Shown: one piece after another, positions 24,083 through 32,810 of the stretch | Position numbering within the stretch: the first letter of the stretch is position 1 | Layout: each line of letters begins with the position of its first letter | Origin: Flavobacterium tagetis | Lineage (GTDB): Bacteria > Bacteroidota > Bacteroidia > Flavobacteriales > Flavobacteriaceae | DNA: 64,000 bases | Direction of reading: 5' to 3' | Assembly (NCBI RefSeq): GCF_016735615.1 | Contig: NZ_JAERSF010000002.1 | Span: forward strand, 1,302,001-1,366,000 | Translations under genes and position numbers: made by a program | The notes under the pieces: generated by a model | Seen by the model: only the letters and a program-made list of their open reading frames with translations | What the model was told of the DNA's origin: nothing | Database searches by the model: none

Positions 24083-26143
24083 ATGAAATACATTTTTTTA
24101 TTATTCACCAGTTTTCTATTTGCACAGCAAACTCAATATGTTGACTTTAAATCGGTTTCAGGACAATTGTCTGTAAATCCAAAAGATAAACTGATTTCAG
24201 GAACTGTCGATTTTCAATTTGATGTACTGCAAGAAACTGATACGATTTCGATTGACGCTAAAAACATGGGATTTTCGAATGTAAAAGTCAATGATACTGA
24301 AATCATGTTTGTCAATACTAACAAAGAATTAAAATTGGTTTTTCCTTTTAAAAAAGGATATAATCATTTGACATTTAATTATACAGCAAAACCAAAGCAA
24401 ACCTTGTATTTTGTTGATATGGGAAATGATGAAGTGCAAATCTGGACACAAGGGCAAGGAAGATATACCAGTAATTGGTTCCCAAGTTTTGATGATGTGA
24501 ATGAAAAATTAATTTTCAATTTAGAAATTTCCTATGATAAAGATTATCACGTAGTTTCTAATGGTGTTTTAAAAGAAAAAATAACAAATGGAAACGTGAA
24601 TCATTGGCAGTTTGAAATGGAAAAACCAATGAGTTCCTATTTGTTGATGCTGGCCATAGGGAAATTTGACAAAAAAGAATTTAAATCTAGAAGTAAAGTT
24701 CCTTTAGAATATTATTACGAACCCAAAGATGCAGATCGTTTTGAGCCAACATATCGTTACTCGAAACGAATTTTTGATTTCCTTGAAAAAGAAATAGGTG
24801 TAAAATACCCTTGGAAAATCAACAGACAAATTCCAGTAAGAGACTTTTTGTATGCTGGAATGGAAAATACTACTTCGACTATTTTTGCGACCCGTTATGT
24901 AGTAGATTCAACTGGTTTTTGTGATCGAAATTATACCAATGTAGATGCGCACGAATTGGCGCATCATTGGTTTGGAGATCTTATTACCGCTGAAAGCAGC
25001 ACTCATCATTGGTTGCAAGAAGGTTTTGCAACTTACTTTGCATTACTTGCTGAAAAAGACATTTATGGAGAAGATTATTTTTACTCTAAATTATACGACA
25101 CAGCACAACAAATTAAGTTTGCATCTCGAACTGACACGATTCCTGTTTTAAACGCAAAAGCGAGTTCGCTTACATTTTACGAAAAAGGAGCTTGGGCATT
25201 GTTTGTTTTGCATGAATCGATAGGTGATAAAGCGTTCAAAAAAGCAATTAGAAATTACTTGAAAAAATATGCATATCTAACTGTAAACACTCAAAATTTC
25301 TTCGACGAGATTAAAAAAGTCTCTGATTTTGATCTGGATAAGTTTCAGAAAACTTGGTTAGAATCGACTGCTTTTGATACGCCAACTGCAAATGCATTAT
25401 TGAGCAAAAACAAAGCAATCCAAAAAAGACTGGAAATCGATAAATTGAAAAAAACACCTTTTGCAGATAAAAAGGATATTTTGAAAACTACTTTAGAATC
25501 TGATGTATATCAATCGGTTAAAGAAGCCGTTGTTGATCAATTAGAAAATGAAAAATACAAAGACAAAAAGGATCTTTTGCTTCTGGCGATGCAGACTAAT
25601 AACATCAAAGTACGCCAGAATCTAGCTGGTTCTTTAACCCAAATTCCAGAAGACTTTAGAACAAATTACGAAACGCTTTTGGATGATAAATCGTATCAGA
25701 CACAAGAAATTGCCCTTTATTGGCTATGGAGAAATTTTCCAGATCATAGAAGGGAATACTTGGATAAATCTAAAAATTGGATTGGCTTCAATGATTATAA
25801 TCTAAAAACTTTATGGCTTTCTCTTGCTTTGTCAACACCAAACTACACCAATGAAAAAGATGCTATTGTAAATGAACTGATTGCATTTTCATCTACAAAA
25901 TATGAAGCTACAACAAGGCAAAATGCTTTAGAAAAACTGATTGCTTTTAAAATTATTAATGATCAGGTTTTGAGTAATTTAGTTGGTGCTACAACGCATC
26001 ATATGTGGCAGTTTTCAAAATTTGGTAGAGATACAATAAGACTTCTGTTAAAAAATCCTGAAATGCGTGCTTCTTTTAATAGAATTTTGCCTAATTTGAC
26101 ACCCGATGAGCAGTTCCAATTGAATCGTTTGTTGAAAGAGTAA
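24083..26143 (+). CDS. M1 family zinc aminopeptidase, secreted
   Basis: Removes N-terminal residues from peptides, outside the cytoplasm. The 686-residue product has a signal peptide (MKYIFLLFTSFLFAQQ). It has the substrate-recognition motif AGMENTTSTIF (a GxMEN variant), the zinc site HELAHHWFGD with His290, Glu291 and His294, and Glu313 in LQEGFATYFA. The catalytic Tyr lies in TFYEKGAWALF. HEAT-like helices make up the C-terminal third. The ATG at 24083 is preferred over a TTG at 24062 because the signal peptide then starts at once. It is divergent from the Dph6-like operon. No type IX secretion C-terminal domain is seen, so a periplasmic or outer-membrane location is more likely. Confidence 0.92.
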   Translation: MKYIFLLFTSFLFAQQTQYVDFKSVSGQLSVNPKDKLISGTVDFQFDVLQETDTISIDAKNMGFSNVKVNDTEIMFVNTNKELKLVFPFKKGYNHLTFNYTAKPKQTLYFVDMGNDEVQIWTQGQGRYTSNWFPSFDDVNEKLIFNLEISYDKDYHVVSNGVLKEKITNGNVNHWQFEMEKPMSSYLLMLAIGKFDKKEFKSRSKVPLEYYYEPKDADRFEPTYRYSKRIFDFLEKEIGVKYPWKINRQIPVRDFLYAGMENTTSTIFATRYVVDSTGFCDRNYTNVDAHELAHHWFGDLITAESSTHHWLQEGFATYFALLAEKDIYGEDYFYSKLYDTAQQIKFASRTDTIPVLNAKASSLTFYEKGAWALFVLHESIGDKAFKKAIRNYLKKYAYLTVNTQNFFDEIKKVSDFDLDKFQKTWLESTAFDTPTANALLSKNKAIQKRLEIDKLKKTPFADKKDILKTTLESDVYQSVKEAVVDQLENEKYKDKKDLLLLAMQTNNIKVRQNLAGSLTQIPEDFRTNYETLLDDKSYQTQEIALYWLWRNFPDHRREYLDKSKNWIGFNDYNLKTLWLSLALSTPNYTNEKDAIVNELIAFSSTKYEATTRQNALEKLIAFKIINDQVLSNLVGATTHHMWQFSKFGRDTIRLLLKNPEMRASFNRILPNLTPDEQFQLNRLLKE

Positions 26144-26147
26144 AAAT

Positions 26148-26236
26148 AGACTTGATAGAAGAAAGAAGCAAGAGGCAAGATTCATAGCAAAGAATATAAA
26201 TGGTCTTTCTTCTTGCTTCTTTCCTCTATCAAGTCT
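26148..26236. repeat. Long inverted repeat, 26-base arms
   Basis: Left arm 26148-26173 and right arm 26211-26236 are inverted copies at 25 of 26 positions, with a 37-base spacer. The left arm starts AGACTTGATAGAAGAAAG and the right arm ends CTCTATCAAGTCT followed by nine A. It lies between the aminopeptidase stop and the patatin-like gene, in the same style as the other inverted elements of the window. Confidence 0.85.
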
Positions 26237-26278
26237 AAAAAAAAATATCCCAAAAAAACAAAACCTACATTACAATTT

Positions 26279-27187
26279 ATGAGAGCATTGGTTATTTCAG
26301 GTGGTGGCAGTAAAGGCGCATTTGCCGGCGGTGTTGCCCAATATTTGATAGAAGAAAAAAAACATGAATACGATTTGTTTTTAGGAACTTCTACGGGAAG
26401 TTTATTGATTCCGCATTTAGCTCTCGGCCATATCAAAAAAATCCATTCTGTTTATACCAATGTTACCATGTCGAGTATTTTTAATATTTGTCCGTTTGTG
26501 GTAAAAACGAAAGATGGAGTTGATATTGTAACTATAAATCACTTTAATGTATTGCGCCAGTTTTTTAAAGGGAAACGTACTTTTGGAGAAAGCAAAGGAC
26601 TGAAAAAGTATATTCAGAATAATTTTTCTCTTTCTGATTTTAATAAGCTTAAAAAGCTAAAAACCGATGTAATTGTTACAGTAACCAATTTTACTAAAAA
26701 CGAATCAGAATATAAATCGGTAAAAGACTGTACATACGAGGAATTTTGTGAATGGTCTTGGATATCCAGCAATTATGTTCCTTTTATGAGTTTAGTTGAA
26801 AAAAATAATTGCGAATATGGTGATGGCGGATTTTCAAGCTTAGTTCCAATTCGTGAAGCAATAAATAGAGGAGCTACAGAAATAGATGTAATTGTGCTTG
26901 AAACTGAGGTGAATACGACTAAAACAGTAATTGGAAAAAATCCGTTTTCATTAATGATCGATTTGTTCCGAATTGCCTTAGATCAAGTAGAAAAACATGA
27001 TATTGCTATAGGAAAACTTATGGCAAACAATAAGAATGTAAAACTAAATTTATATTATACTCCCATAAAATTAACCGATAATGCTTTGATTTTTAATAAA
27101 GAGGTAATGAAAGAATGGTGGGAGCAAGGTTATGAATATGCTCAGAATAAATCTGAGGTAATGAGTGATAATAAGATATTGATTTAA
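26279..27187 (+). CDS. Patatin-like phospholipase
   Basis: Predicted serine acyl hydrolase acting on phospholipids or neutral lipids. The 302-residue product shows the oxyanion loop GGGSKGAFAGG (8-18), the nucleophile elbow GTSTGS with Ser38, and the catalytic Asp in EYGDGGFSSLVPI. Ser and Asp form the dyad typical of the family. No signal peptide, so it is cytoplasmic or reaches the membrane from inside. The ATG at 26279 gives MRALVISGGGSKG at the very start; an upstream in-frame start at 26213 would read through the inverted repeat and is rejected. The next gene follows after seven bases. Confidence 0.9.
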   Translation: MRALVISGGGSKGAFAGGVAQYLIEEKKHEYDLFLGTSTGSLLIPHLALGHIKKIHSVYTNVTMSSIFNICPFVVKTKDGVDIVTINHFNVLRQFFKGKRTFGESKGLKKYIQNNFSLSDFNKLKKLKTDVIVTVTNFTKNESEYKSVKDCTYEEFCEWSWISSNYVPFMSLVEKNNCEYGDGGFSSLVPIREAINRGATEIDVIVLETEVNTTKTVIGKNPFSLMIDLFRIALDQVEKHDIAIGKLMANNKNVKLNLYYTPIKLTDNALIFNKEVMKEWWEQGYEYAQNKSEVMSDNKILI

Positions 27188-27194
27188 GGATTAA

Positions 27195-27824
27195 ATGAAA
27201 AGCATATTTTGTCTTCTATCATTTTTAATATTGGCATTTTTTTTTGCTAACTGTCAGAAAGAAAGGCAAAACGTTGATTTTAAAGTGCCAAGAAATGAAG
27301 AAGTTAATGCTATAATCAAAGCTCTTATTAATTGTGATAGTTTACCAATTTCTCGATATTTAGAAGAGGAAAGAAAGATATCATTTTGTGAAGATTTGGA
27401 AAAACTGAAAATTGAGCACATAGAGAAGGGCAAAATACCAAAGAGAGCAGAAGAAAACTCCGAATTGATAGAGTTTCTTATTGGTTTTCCCGATATTCCA
27501 CAAGAAAAATTTTTCTTTTCAAAATCAGATTCTTTGTATATCGAATTTCAGAGCAAAAACTTTAATGCTTTTAAATTATTACAAAATGATTTTAATGAAG
27601 TTGCTGTCAGATCAGCTAAAAATATTAGAAATGATAGTAAAAAAATAAAATATTTTAGTTATTATCAGGCTACGATTCCAATAATTTCAGCGGATGGAAA
27701 AAAAGCTTATGTCAAGTATACTTTCAACTGTTCAGGATTATGCGGTTCTGGTTACCAAGTTTTCTTAGAAAAAATGAAAGGAAAATGGATTGTGGTAAAA
27801 TATCACCAGGAGTGGGTAAGTTAA
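27195..27824 (+). CDS. Lipoprotein of unknown function
   Basis: 209 residues with a lipoprotein signal (SIFCLLSFLILAFFFANCQK, acylated Cys near 20). The mature part starts with a helical segment and then has ISFCEDLEKLKIEH. It ends in a strand pair containing YVKYTFNCSGLCGSGYQVFL and KGKWIVVKYHQEWVS, like the end of many NTF2-like or DUF-type lipoproteins. A CSGLCGSG segment may hold a disulphide. It follows the patatin-like gene by seven bases, so the pair is probably co-transcribed. I do not recognise the family. Confidence 0.65.
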   Translation: MKSIFCLLSFLILAFFFANCQKERQNVDFKVPRNEEVNAIIKALINCDSLPISRYLEEERKISFCEDLEKLKIEHIEKGKIPKRAEENSELIEFLIGFPDIPQEKFFFSKSDSLYIEFQSKNFNAFKLLQNDFNEVAVRSAKNIRNDSKKIKYFSYYQATIPIISADGKKAYVKYTFNCSGLCGSGYQVFLEKMKGKWIVVKYHQEWVS

Positions 27825-27830
27825 AAAGAA

Positions 27831-27869
27831 ATTTGAGATTAAGCAGTTAATATATGCTCAATCTCAAAT
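27831..27869. terminator. Hairpin between convergent genes
   Basis: ATTTGAGATT (27831-27840) pairs perfectly with AATCTCAAAT (27860-27869), with a smaller AGCA/TGCT pairing inside the loop. Placed between the stops of two convergent genes; the T run is weak, so it is a moderate terminator call. Confidence 0.55.
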
Positions 27870-27878
27870 ATAATAATT

Positions 27879-28403
27879 TTAATACCAAAGTTCTGCAACT
27901 TCAGATTTAATAAAGCTCAAAGCAGCATTACTTGGCGATTGCTTTTCTAATAAATCATTTAAGATTACTTCACGAAGTTTATCTGCATTTTCTACTTTAT
28001 CGCTCATAGCAGCTTTACGAATCATTTGGATTGTTGCATTTTTTGCAGTTGTAATGATCGTCCAACATTCTTCAGACATATAAATCTGCTGTGTCAAATT
28101 GTGCTCAAATTCCTGTTCAATTTGGTCAATTACGTAATTTTCGTAATCGTGCTTATTTTGTGAAATAGGAGAAATTCTAATTAACAATTTTGTCAAATTA
28201 ATACGCTCTAAAAACAAAGTCATACGCTCATATGCTTGTAAACGCACAGGAAGAGATTCTTTGTGAGCTTGTTTATTTAGTAAAAAAGCACGCTTTCTGT
28301 CATTGTTTTTAATGTGTAGTTCAAAGAAACGATACGCTACAACTCCTGTAACTAAGGCTGGTAAAGTATAACTAGCAAGTTCTATTATTTTGTTGAAATC
28401 CAT
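27879..28403 (-). CDS. Single-span membrane protein of unknown function
   Basis: 174 residues from the ATG at 28403. A longer frame upstream would add 23 atypical residues and is not used. The N-terminus MDFNKIIELASYTLPALVTG has one membrane helix at about 8-27, followed by a highly charged cytoplasmic part rich in helices (HIKNNDRKRAFLLNKQAHKE, LQAYERMTLFLERIN). Similar proteins are widespread and conserved among Flavobacteria, to my memory, but uncharacterised. It is convergent with the lipoprotein gene and divergent from the TSUP transporter. Confidence 0.65.
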   Translation of the reverse strand: MDFNKIIELASYTLPALVTGVVAYRFFELHIKNNDRKRAFLLNKQAHKESLPVRLQAYERMTLFLERINLTKLLIRISPISQNKHDYENYVIDQIEQEFEHNLTQQIYMSEECWTIITTAKNATIQMIRKAAMSDKVENADKLREVILNDLLEKQSPSNAALSFIKSEVAELWY

Positions 28404-28527
28404 TGAAATAATTTTTAAGCAAAAATATACTTTTTGATCAAAAATCAACTTTAAATTTATAGTAATAAACAAAAAGGAAGACGTACTTTTGGAACTTGTT
28501 TTTTACTGAGACCAAAATATCTTTTTA

Positions 28528-29295
28528 ATGGATTCATACATAATACTTTTTCTTTGTTTGGCGGCTTTTGCTGCTGGTTTTATTGATGCAATTGTTGGCG
28601 GCGGCGGATTAATCCAAACACCTATGGGATTGATTTTATTGCCAAATCTTCCCGTTTCTACAGTAGTTGGAACTTTAAAAATTCCAGCTTTTAGCGGAAC
28701 TGCTTTTGCGGCATTTCAATATTTGAAGAAAGTTGTTATTCAGTGGAAACTGTTAATTATAATGATGTGTCTGGCTGTTCCTTCTGCATTTTTAGGATCT
28801 ACCATTTTAACTTTGGTAAGTAATGATTTTATGAAGCCACTTTTATTGGTGGTTTTATCTTTACTTTTTGTATATACTTATGCCAAGAAAAATTTTGGAC
28901 AACATGTTGCCAAAGATCATTCGACAACGACACAAATTATGTATGCGGTTGTTATTAGTATAATTGTCGGATTCTATGATGGATTTATTGGACCAGGAAC
29001 AGGAAGTTTTTTTGTTGTTGCTTTTATTGCGCTGCTAGGCTTTGATTTTCTTCATGCTTCTGCGAATGCTAAAATGGTAAATCTGGCAACAAATTTCGGT
29101 TCGATTTGTTTATTTATGATAAAAGGAAAAATCATTTGGGCAATCGCAATTCCAATGGCAATCAGCAACGGACTTGGAGGTTGGCTTGGAGCGAAATTAG
29201 CAATCAATAAAGGCAACGGATTTATTAGAATTTTCTTTTTGATTGTGGTTGTCGGAACTTTGATTCGTTTTGCTTATGATGTGTTTTTTAAGTAA
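28528..29295 (+). CDS. TSUP (TauE/SafE) family membrane transporter
   Basis: 255-residue inner-membrane protein with seven or eight hydrophobic helices. The first repeat starts AAFAAGFIDAIVGGGGLIQT with PMGLILLPNLPVSTVVGT; the second has IIVGFYDGFIGPGTGSFFVV and ASANAKMVNLATNFGS. Those paired motifs are the signature of the TauE/SafE family, which moves sulphur-containing organic anions such as sulfite or sulfoacetate. The substrate here is not known. It is monocistronic; repeat-rich sequence of 285 bases follows it. Confidence 0.9.
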   Translation: MDSYIILFLCLAAFAAGFIDAIVGGGGLIQTPMGLILLPNLPVSTVVGTLKIPAFSGTAFAAFQYLKKVVIQWKLLIIMMCLAVPSAFLGSTILTLVSNDFMKPLLLVVLSLLFVYTYAKKNFGQHVAKDHSTTTQIMYAVVISIIVGFYDGFIGPGTGSFFVVAFIALLGFDFLHASANAKMVNLATNFGSICLFMIKGKIIWAIAIPMAISNGLGGWLGAKLAINKGNGFIRIFFLIVVVGTLIRFAYDVFFK

Positions 29296-29387
29296 GGTTC
29301 TGAGTTGCTAAGATTCTAAGTTTTCTTTCTTTTGTCTGATGAAAAACTTAGTATCTCACAACCTTAAAGTAGCTTAGCATCTCAAAA
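29294..29387. repeat. Intergenic repeat, family 'CTAAG', copy 2 (inverted pair)
   Basis: AAGGTTCTGAGTTGCTAAGA with TTCTAAGTTTT (29294-29324) is followed, after a short spacer, by the roughly inverted AAAACTTAGTATCTCACAAC and CTTAAAGTAGCTTAGCATCT (29343-29383). It begins in the last codon or just after the stop of the TSUP gene. Confidence 0.6.
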
Positions 29388-29401
29388 AAACTGTTTTTTT
29401 T

Positions 29402-29473
29402 CTAGCCCCGATTGAGGCGGTATCCTCGTAGCGTAGCGGAGAGATATAGCTGAAAGCGGGAAACCATGCCTAA
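29402..29473. repeat. GC-rich intergenic element starting TAGCCCCGAT
   Basis: TAGCCCCGATTGAGGCGGTA (29403-29422), then CCTCGTAGCGTAGCGGAGAG, then ATATAGCTGAAAGCGGGAAA. It is clearly more GC-rich than its surroundings. CCCG at the left can pair with CGGG at the right and TATCCTC with GAGAGATA in the middle, so a branched hairpin is possible. From memory, elements of the form TAGCCCCGAT...ATAGC...AGCGGGA are abundant between Flavobacterium genes; only one copy is in this window. A simple hairpin, AAGCCAATTG then TTTGGCTT (29478-29495), follows it. Confidence 0.65.
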
Positions 29474-29501
29474 AAAAAAGCCAATTGTTTGGCTTCAGAA
29501 A

Positions 29502-29536
29502 AAACTTAGAACCTTAGCGTCTCAGCATCTTAGGAA
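29502..29536. repeat. Intergenic repeat, family 'CTTAGCATCTTAG', copy 3
   Basis: AAACTTAGAACCTTAGCGTC followed by TCAGCATCTTAGG. Same vocabulary as 54758-54797 (AACTTAGCATCTTAGAACCT then CAGTATCTTAG). It lies directly before the uvrD promoter box. Confidence 0.55.
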
Positions 29537-29553
29537 CTTTCTTTTTTAATTCT

Positions 29554-29561
29554 TATTTTTG
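29554..29561 (+). promoter_or_regulatory. Candidate -7 box of uvrD
   Basis: TATTTTTG matches TAnnTTTG and lies 20 bases before the uvrD ATG. An AGGAG-like stretch (AAAGGAGA, 29567-29574), unusual for this group, lies between them and could act as a ribosome-binding site. No clear TTG -33 box. Confidence 0.45.
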
Positions 29562-29580
29562 CCTAAAAGGAGAAAATTAC

Positions 29581-31917
29581 ATGCAGAAATATATTGACCA
29601 GCTCAACGAAGCGCAGAGAGCGCCTGTTTTACAAAAAGACGGGCCAATGATTATTATTGCTGGTGCAGGTTCGGGAAAAACCCGTGTTTTAACTATAAGA
29701 ATTGCTTATTTGATGCATCAGGGAATTGATGCGTTTAATATTCTGTCGCTGACTTTTACCAATAAAGCGGCAAGAGAAATGAAGCACAGAATTTCGGATA
29801 TTGTAGGGGCATCTGAAGCTAAAAATCTTTGGATGGGAACTTTTCACTCGATATTTGCGCGTATTCTTCGTGCGGAATCTGAACTTTTAGGATATCCTTC
29901 CAATTTTACGATTTACGATTCTCAGGATTCGGCGCGTTTAATTTCTTCGATTATCAAAGAAATGCAGCTGGATCGTGATATTTATAAACCAAAACAGGTT
30001 TTAGGACGTATATCTAGTTATAAGAATAGCTTGATTACGGTAAAAGCCTATTTTAACAATCCTGAATTGCAAGAGGCTGATGCAATGGCTAAAAAGCCTA
30101 GATTAGGTGAGATTTATCAGCAATATGTGGAGCGCTGTTTTAAAGCCGGAGCAATGGATTTTGATGATTTGTTGTTGAAAACCAACGAATTATTGACGCG
30201 TTTTCCAGAGGTTTTGGCGAAATATCAAAACCGTTTCCGCTACATCTTGGTTGATGAGTATCAAGATACGAACCATTCTCAGTATTTGATTGTTAGGGCT
30301 TTGTCTGATAAATTTCAGAATATTTGTGTGGTTGGAGATGATGCGCAGAGTATTTATGCTTTCCGTGGAGCGAATATTAATAACATCCTGAATTTCCAGA
30401 AAGATTATGAAGGGGTAGTAATGTATCGTTTAGAGCAGAATTATCGTTCGACGCGTAACATTGTGGAAGCGGCAAATACGGTTATGGAGCATAATAAAAC
30501 CAAACTGGATAAAGTGGTTTGGACGGCCAATGAATTTGGTCCGAGAATTAAAGTGCACCGAAGTTTGACTGATGCAGAAGAAGGCCGTTTTGTAGCAAGT
30601 ACTATTTTTGAACAGAAAATGCAGAATCAGCTCCATAATGGTGCTTTTGCGATTTTATATAGAACCAATGCGCAGTCACGTGCGATGGAGGATGCGTTGA
30701 GAAAACGTGATATTCCGTATAGAATTTATGGCGGATTGTCATTCTATCAACGTAAAGAGATTAAAGATGTTTTATGCTATTTACGTTTGGTTTTAAATCC
30801 GAAAGACGAAGAGGCTTTGATTCGTGTGATTAATTATCCAGCGCGTGGAATTGGTGATACAACAGTTGAGAAACTAACTATTGCTGCTAATCATTACAAA
30901 CGTTCGATTTGGGAAGTAATGGTTAATATCGATAAAATCGACTTGAAATTGAATGCTGGTACGAAGAATAAACTGAAAGACTTTGTAACGATGATTCAGA
31001 GTTTTCAGGTTATCGATCAGAATCAGGACGCTTTTTATCTGACAGATCACGTTGCTAAAAAGACAGGATTAGTTCAAGAATTGAAGAAAGACGCTACTCC
31101 TGAAGGAATGGCTAAAATTCAGAATATAGAAGAGCTTTTAAACGGTATTAAAGATTTTACTGAAGGACAGAGAGAAATTGACGGAGCAAGAGGTGCGCTT
31201 TCTGAATTTATGGAAGATGTGGCTCTGGCAACCGATTTGGATAAAGATACTAGTGATGAAGATCGTGTTGCTTTGATGACCATTCACTTGGCAAAAGGAT
31301 TGGAGTTTCCGCATGTATTTGTGGTGGGAATGGAAGAAGATTTGTTTCCAAGTGCTATGAGTATGAGTACTAGAAGCGAACTAGAAGAAGAACGTCGATT
31401 GTTTTACGTAGCGTTAACTCGTGCAGAACATCAAGCTTATTTGACTTATGCCCAATCTCGTTATCGTTGGGGAAAACTGACAGACAGTGAACCATCTCGT
31501 TTTATTGAAGAAATTGAAGATCAATATTTAGAATATTTAACTCCATCGGAAACCAATTATCGTTATAAATCTCCTATTGATGGTGATATTTTTGGTGATG
31601 TAGATAAATCAAAATTAAGACTAAACAAACCAGTTGGAGGAACTCCTCCAAAACATATTACAGACAACAGTCCTAAGCCTGACTTGAATGTTAGAAAACT
31701 AAAACCGGTTTCTGGAAATGCTCCAAGTAACGGAAATTCGAATTTGTTCGACAGTAAACTTACTGTTGGGAATGTAGTGATGCACGAGCGTTTCGGAAAA
31801 GGAGAAGTAATTAATCTTGAAGGCGTTGGAGCAGACAGAAAAGCAGAAATTAAATTTGAAGTGGGCGGAATTAAGAAATTGTTGTTAAGATTTGCTAAAT
31901 TAGATGTCGTAGGATAA
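29581..31917 (+). CDS. uvrD: UvrD/PcrA-type DNA helicase
   Basis: Superfamily 1 ATP-dependent 3'-5' helicase used in repair and replication. The 778-residue product shows motif I IIAGAGSGKT (Walker A, 25-34), motif Ia LTFTNKAAREMKHRI, motif II ILVDEYQDTNHSQY, motif III VVGDDAQSIYAFRGA, motif IV EQNYRST, motif V LMTIHLAKGLEFPHVFVVG and motif VI RRLFYVALTRAEH. It ends in the PcrA-type C-terminal Tudor-like region (VVMHERFGKGEVINLEGVGA). The length and order match the PcrA/UvrD group rather than RecB. The start MQKYIDQLNEAQRAPVLQKD is the classic N-terminus. Confidence 0.96.
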   Translation: MQKYIDQLNEAQRAPVLQKDGPMIIIAGAGSGKTRVLTIRIAYLMHQGIDAFNILSLTFTNKAAREMKHRISDIVGASEAKNLWMGTFHSIFARILRAESELLGYPSNFTIYDSQDSARLISSIIKEMQLDRDIYKPKQVLGRISSYKNSLITVKAYFNNPELQEADAMAKKPRLGEIYQQYVERCFKAGAMDFDDLLLKTNELLTRFPEVLAKYQNRFRYILVDEYQDTNHSQYLIVRALSDKFQNICVVGDDAQSIYAFRGANINNILNFQKDYEGVVMYRLEQNYRSTRNIVEAANTVMEHNKTKLDKVVWTANEFGPRIKVHRSLTDAEEGRFVASTIFEQKMQNQLHNGAFAILYRTNAQSRAMEDALRKRDIPYRIYGGLSFYQRKEIKDVLCYLRLVLNPKDEEALIRVINYPARGIGDTTVEKLTIAANHYKRSIWEVMVNIDKIDLKLNAGTKNKLKDFVTMIQSFQVIDQNQDAFYLTDHVAKKTGLVQELKKDATPEGMAKIQNIEELLNGIKDFTEGQREIDGARGALSEFMEDVALATDLDKDTSDEDRVALMTIHLAKGLEFPHVFVVGMEEDLFPSAMSMSTRSELEEERRLFYVALTRAEHQAYLTYAQSRYRWGKLTDSEPSRFIEEIEDQYLEYLTPSETNYRYKSPIDGDIFGDVDKSKLRLNKPVGGTPPKHITDNSPKPDLNVRKLKPVSGNAPSNGNSNLFDSKLTVGNVVMHERFGKGEVINLEGVGADRKAEIKFEVGGIKKLLLRFAKLDVVG

Positions 31918-31932
31918 AAAATATTGTTTCAA

Positions 31933-31976
31933 GTTTCAGGTTTCAAGTTGTTGTTGAATAACTTGAAACCTGAAAC
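31933..31976. repeat. Perfect 17-bp inverted repeat, family 'GTTTCAAGTTTCAGG'
   Basis: GTTTCAGGTTTCAAGTT (31933-31949) and its exact inverse AACTTGAAACCTGAAAC (31960-31976) with a 10-base loop. It sits between uvrD and the TsaC/Sua5-type gene. A shorter, diverged relative with the same vocabulary lies at 35197-35236, also just before a start codon. No T run, so it is not a standard terminator. Confidence 0.8.
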
Positions 31977-32002
31977 AAACAAAACTTTAAACATAAAACA
32001 TA

Positions 32003-32623
32003 ATGGCAGAATTTATAAAAATATACCCAGATAAACCTAGTGAAGCTGCAATTGCAAAAGTTGTAAAAGTGCTTCAGAATGGAGGTTTGGTAATTTATCC
32101 GACAGATACTGTTTATGGTTTAGGTTGTGATATTACCAATTCGCGTGCATTAGAAAAAATTGCCAAAATAAAGGGAGTAAAATTAGAGAAAGCCAATTTT
32201 TCTTTTATCTGCCATGATTTGAGTAATTTATCCGATTATGTTCGTCAAATTAATACGTCGACTTTTAAAATATTAAAGAGAGCTCTTCCAGGACCTTATA
32301 CCTTTATTTTACCTGGAAACAATAGCTTGCCAAAAGAGTTTAAAAAGAAAACGACAGTTGGTATTCGTGTTCCTGATAATAATATCATATTAGAAATTGT
32401 TCGTCAGTTAGGAAATCCTGTGGTTTCGACTTCTATTCGTGATGAAGATGATGTAATAGAATATACCACAGATCCAGAATTAATTTTTGAAAAATGGCAG
32501 CATCTTGTGGATTTGGTAATCGATGGTGGTTACGGAGATAATGTGGGATCAACAATTATCGATCTTTCTGAGCACGAGCCAGTTATAGTCAGAGAAGGCA
32601 AGGGGGATATTGATATTTTGTAA
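32003..32623 (+). CDS. L-threonylcarbamoyladenylate synthase-type protein (TsaC/Sua5/YciO family)
   Basis: Predicted to make threonylcarbamoyl-AMP from Thr, bicarbonate and ATP for the tRNA modification t6A. The 206-residue product has the YrdC fold with VLQNGGLVIYPTDTVYGLGC (about 23-42), ITNSRALEKIAKIKG, the RALPGPYTFIL segment, and TVGIRVPDNNIILEIVRQLG. It lacks the extra Sua5 C-terminal domain. YciO-like members can be paralogues not required for t6A, so the exact role is open. tsaE, which acts in the same modification, is elsewhere in the window at 44723-45130. Confidence 0.88.
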   Translation: MAEFIKIYPDKPSEAAIAKVVKVLQNGGLVIYPTDTVYGLGCDITNSRALEKIAKIKGVKLEKANFSFICHDLSNLSDYVRQINTSTFKILKRALPGPYTFILPGNNSLPKEFKKKTTVGIRVPDNNIILEIVRQLGNPVVSTSIRDEDDVIEYTTDPELIFEKWQHLVDLVIDGGYGDNVGSTIIDLSEHEPVIVREGKGDIDIL

Positions 32624-32756
32624 AAAAATACACTAAAAGTATAATAGTATGAAAAATATGAGTAACTTTATTATGTTAAAATTTAGTTAGTTACTTAAAA
32701 ATAATGCTATTCTTAATTATATTTAATTGGTTATTAAAAAAAAATTAAGGATACAT

Positions 32757-32784
32757 AAAAGCAGGTCGATTGACCTGCTTTTTC
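32757..32784. terminator. Terminator between the TsaC-type gene and ompA-type gene
   Basis: AAAAGCAGGTC and GACCTGCTTTT pair perfectly around a 4-base loop (GATT), with T after and A before, so it serves both convergent genes. Confidence 0.88.
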
Positions 32785-32810
32785 TGTTTTTATAGTATGT
32801 GAAACAAGGA

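Noticed and set aside
29403..29466. GC-rich stretch considered as a tRNA or small RNA gene
   Set aside because: No cloverleaf, anticodon arm or T-loop sequence; better described as an intergenic repeat element.
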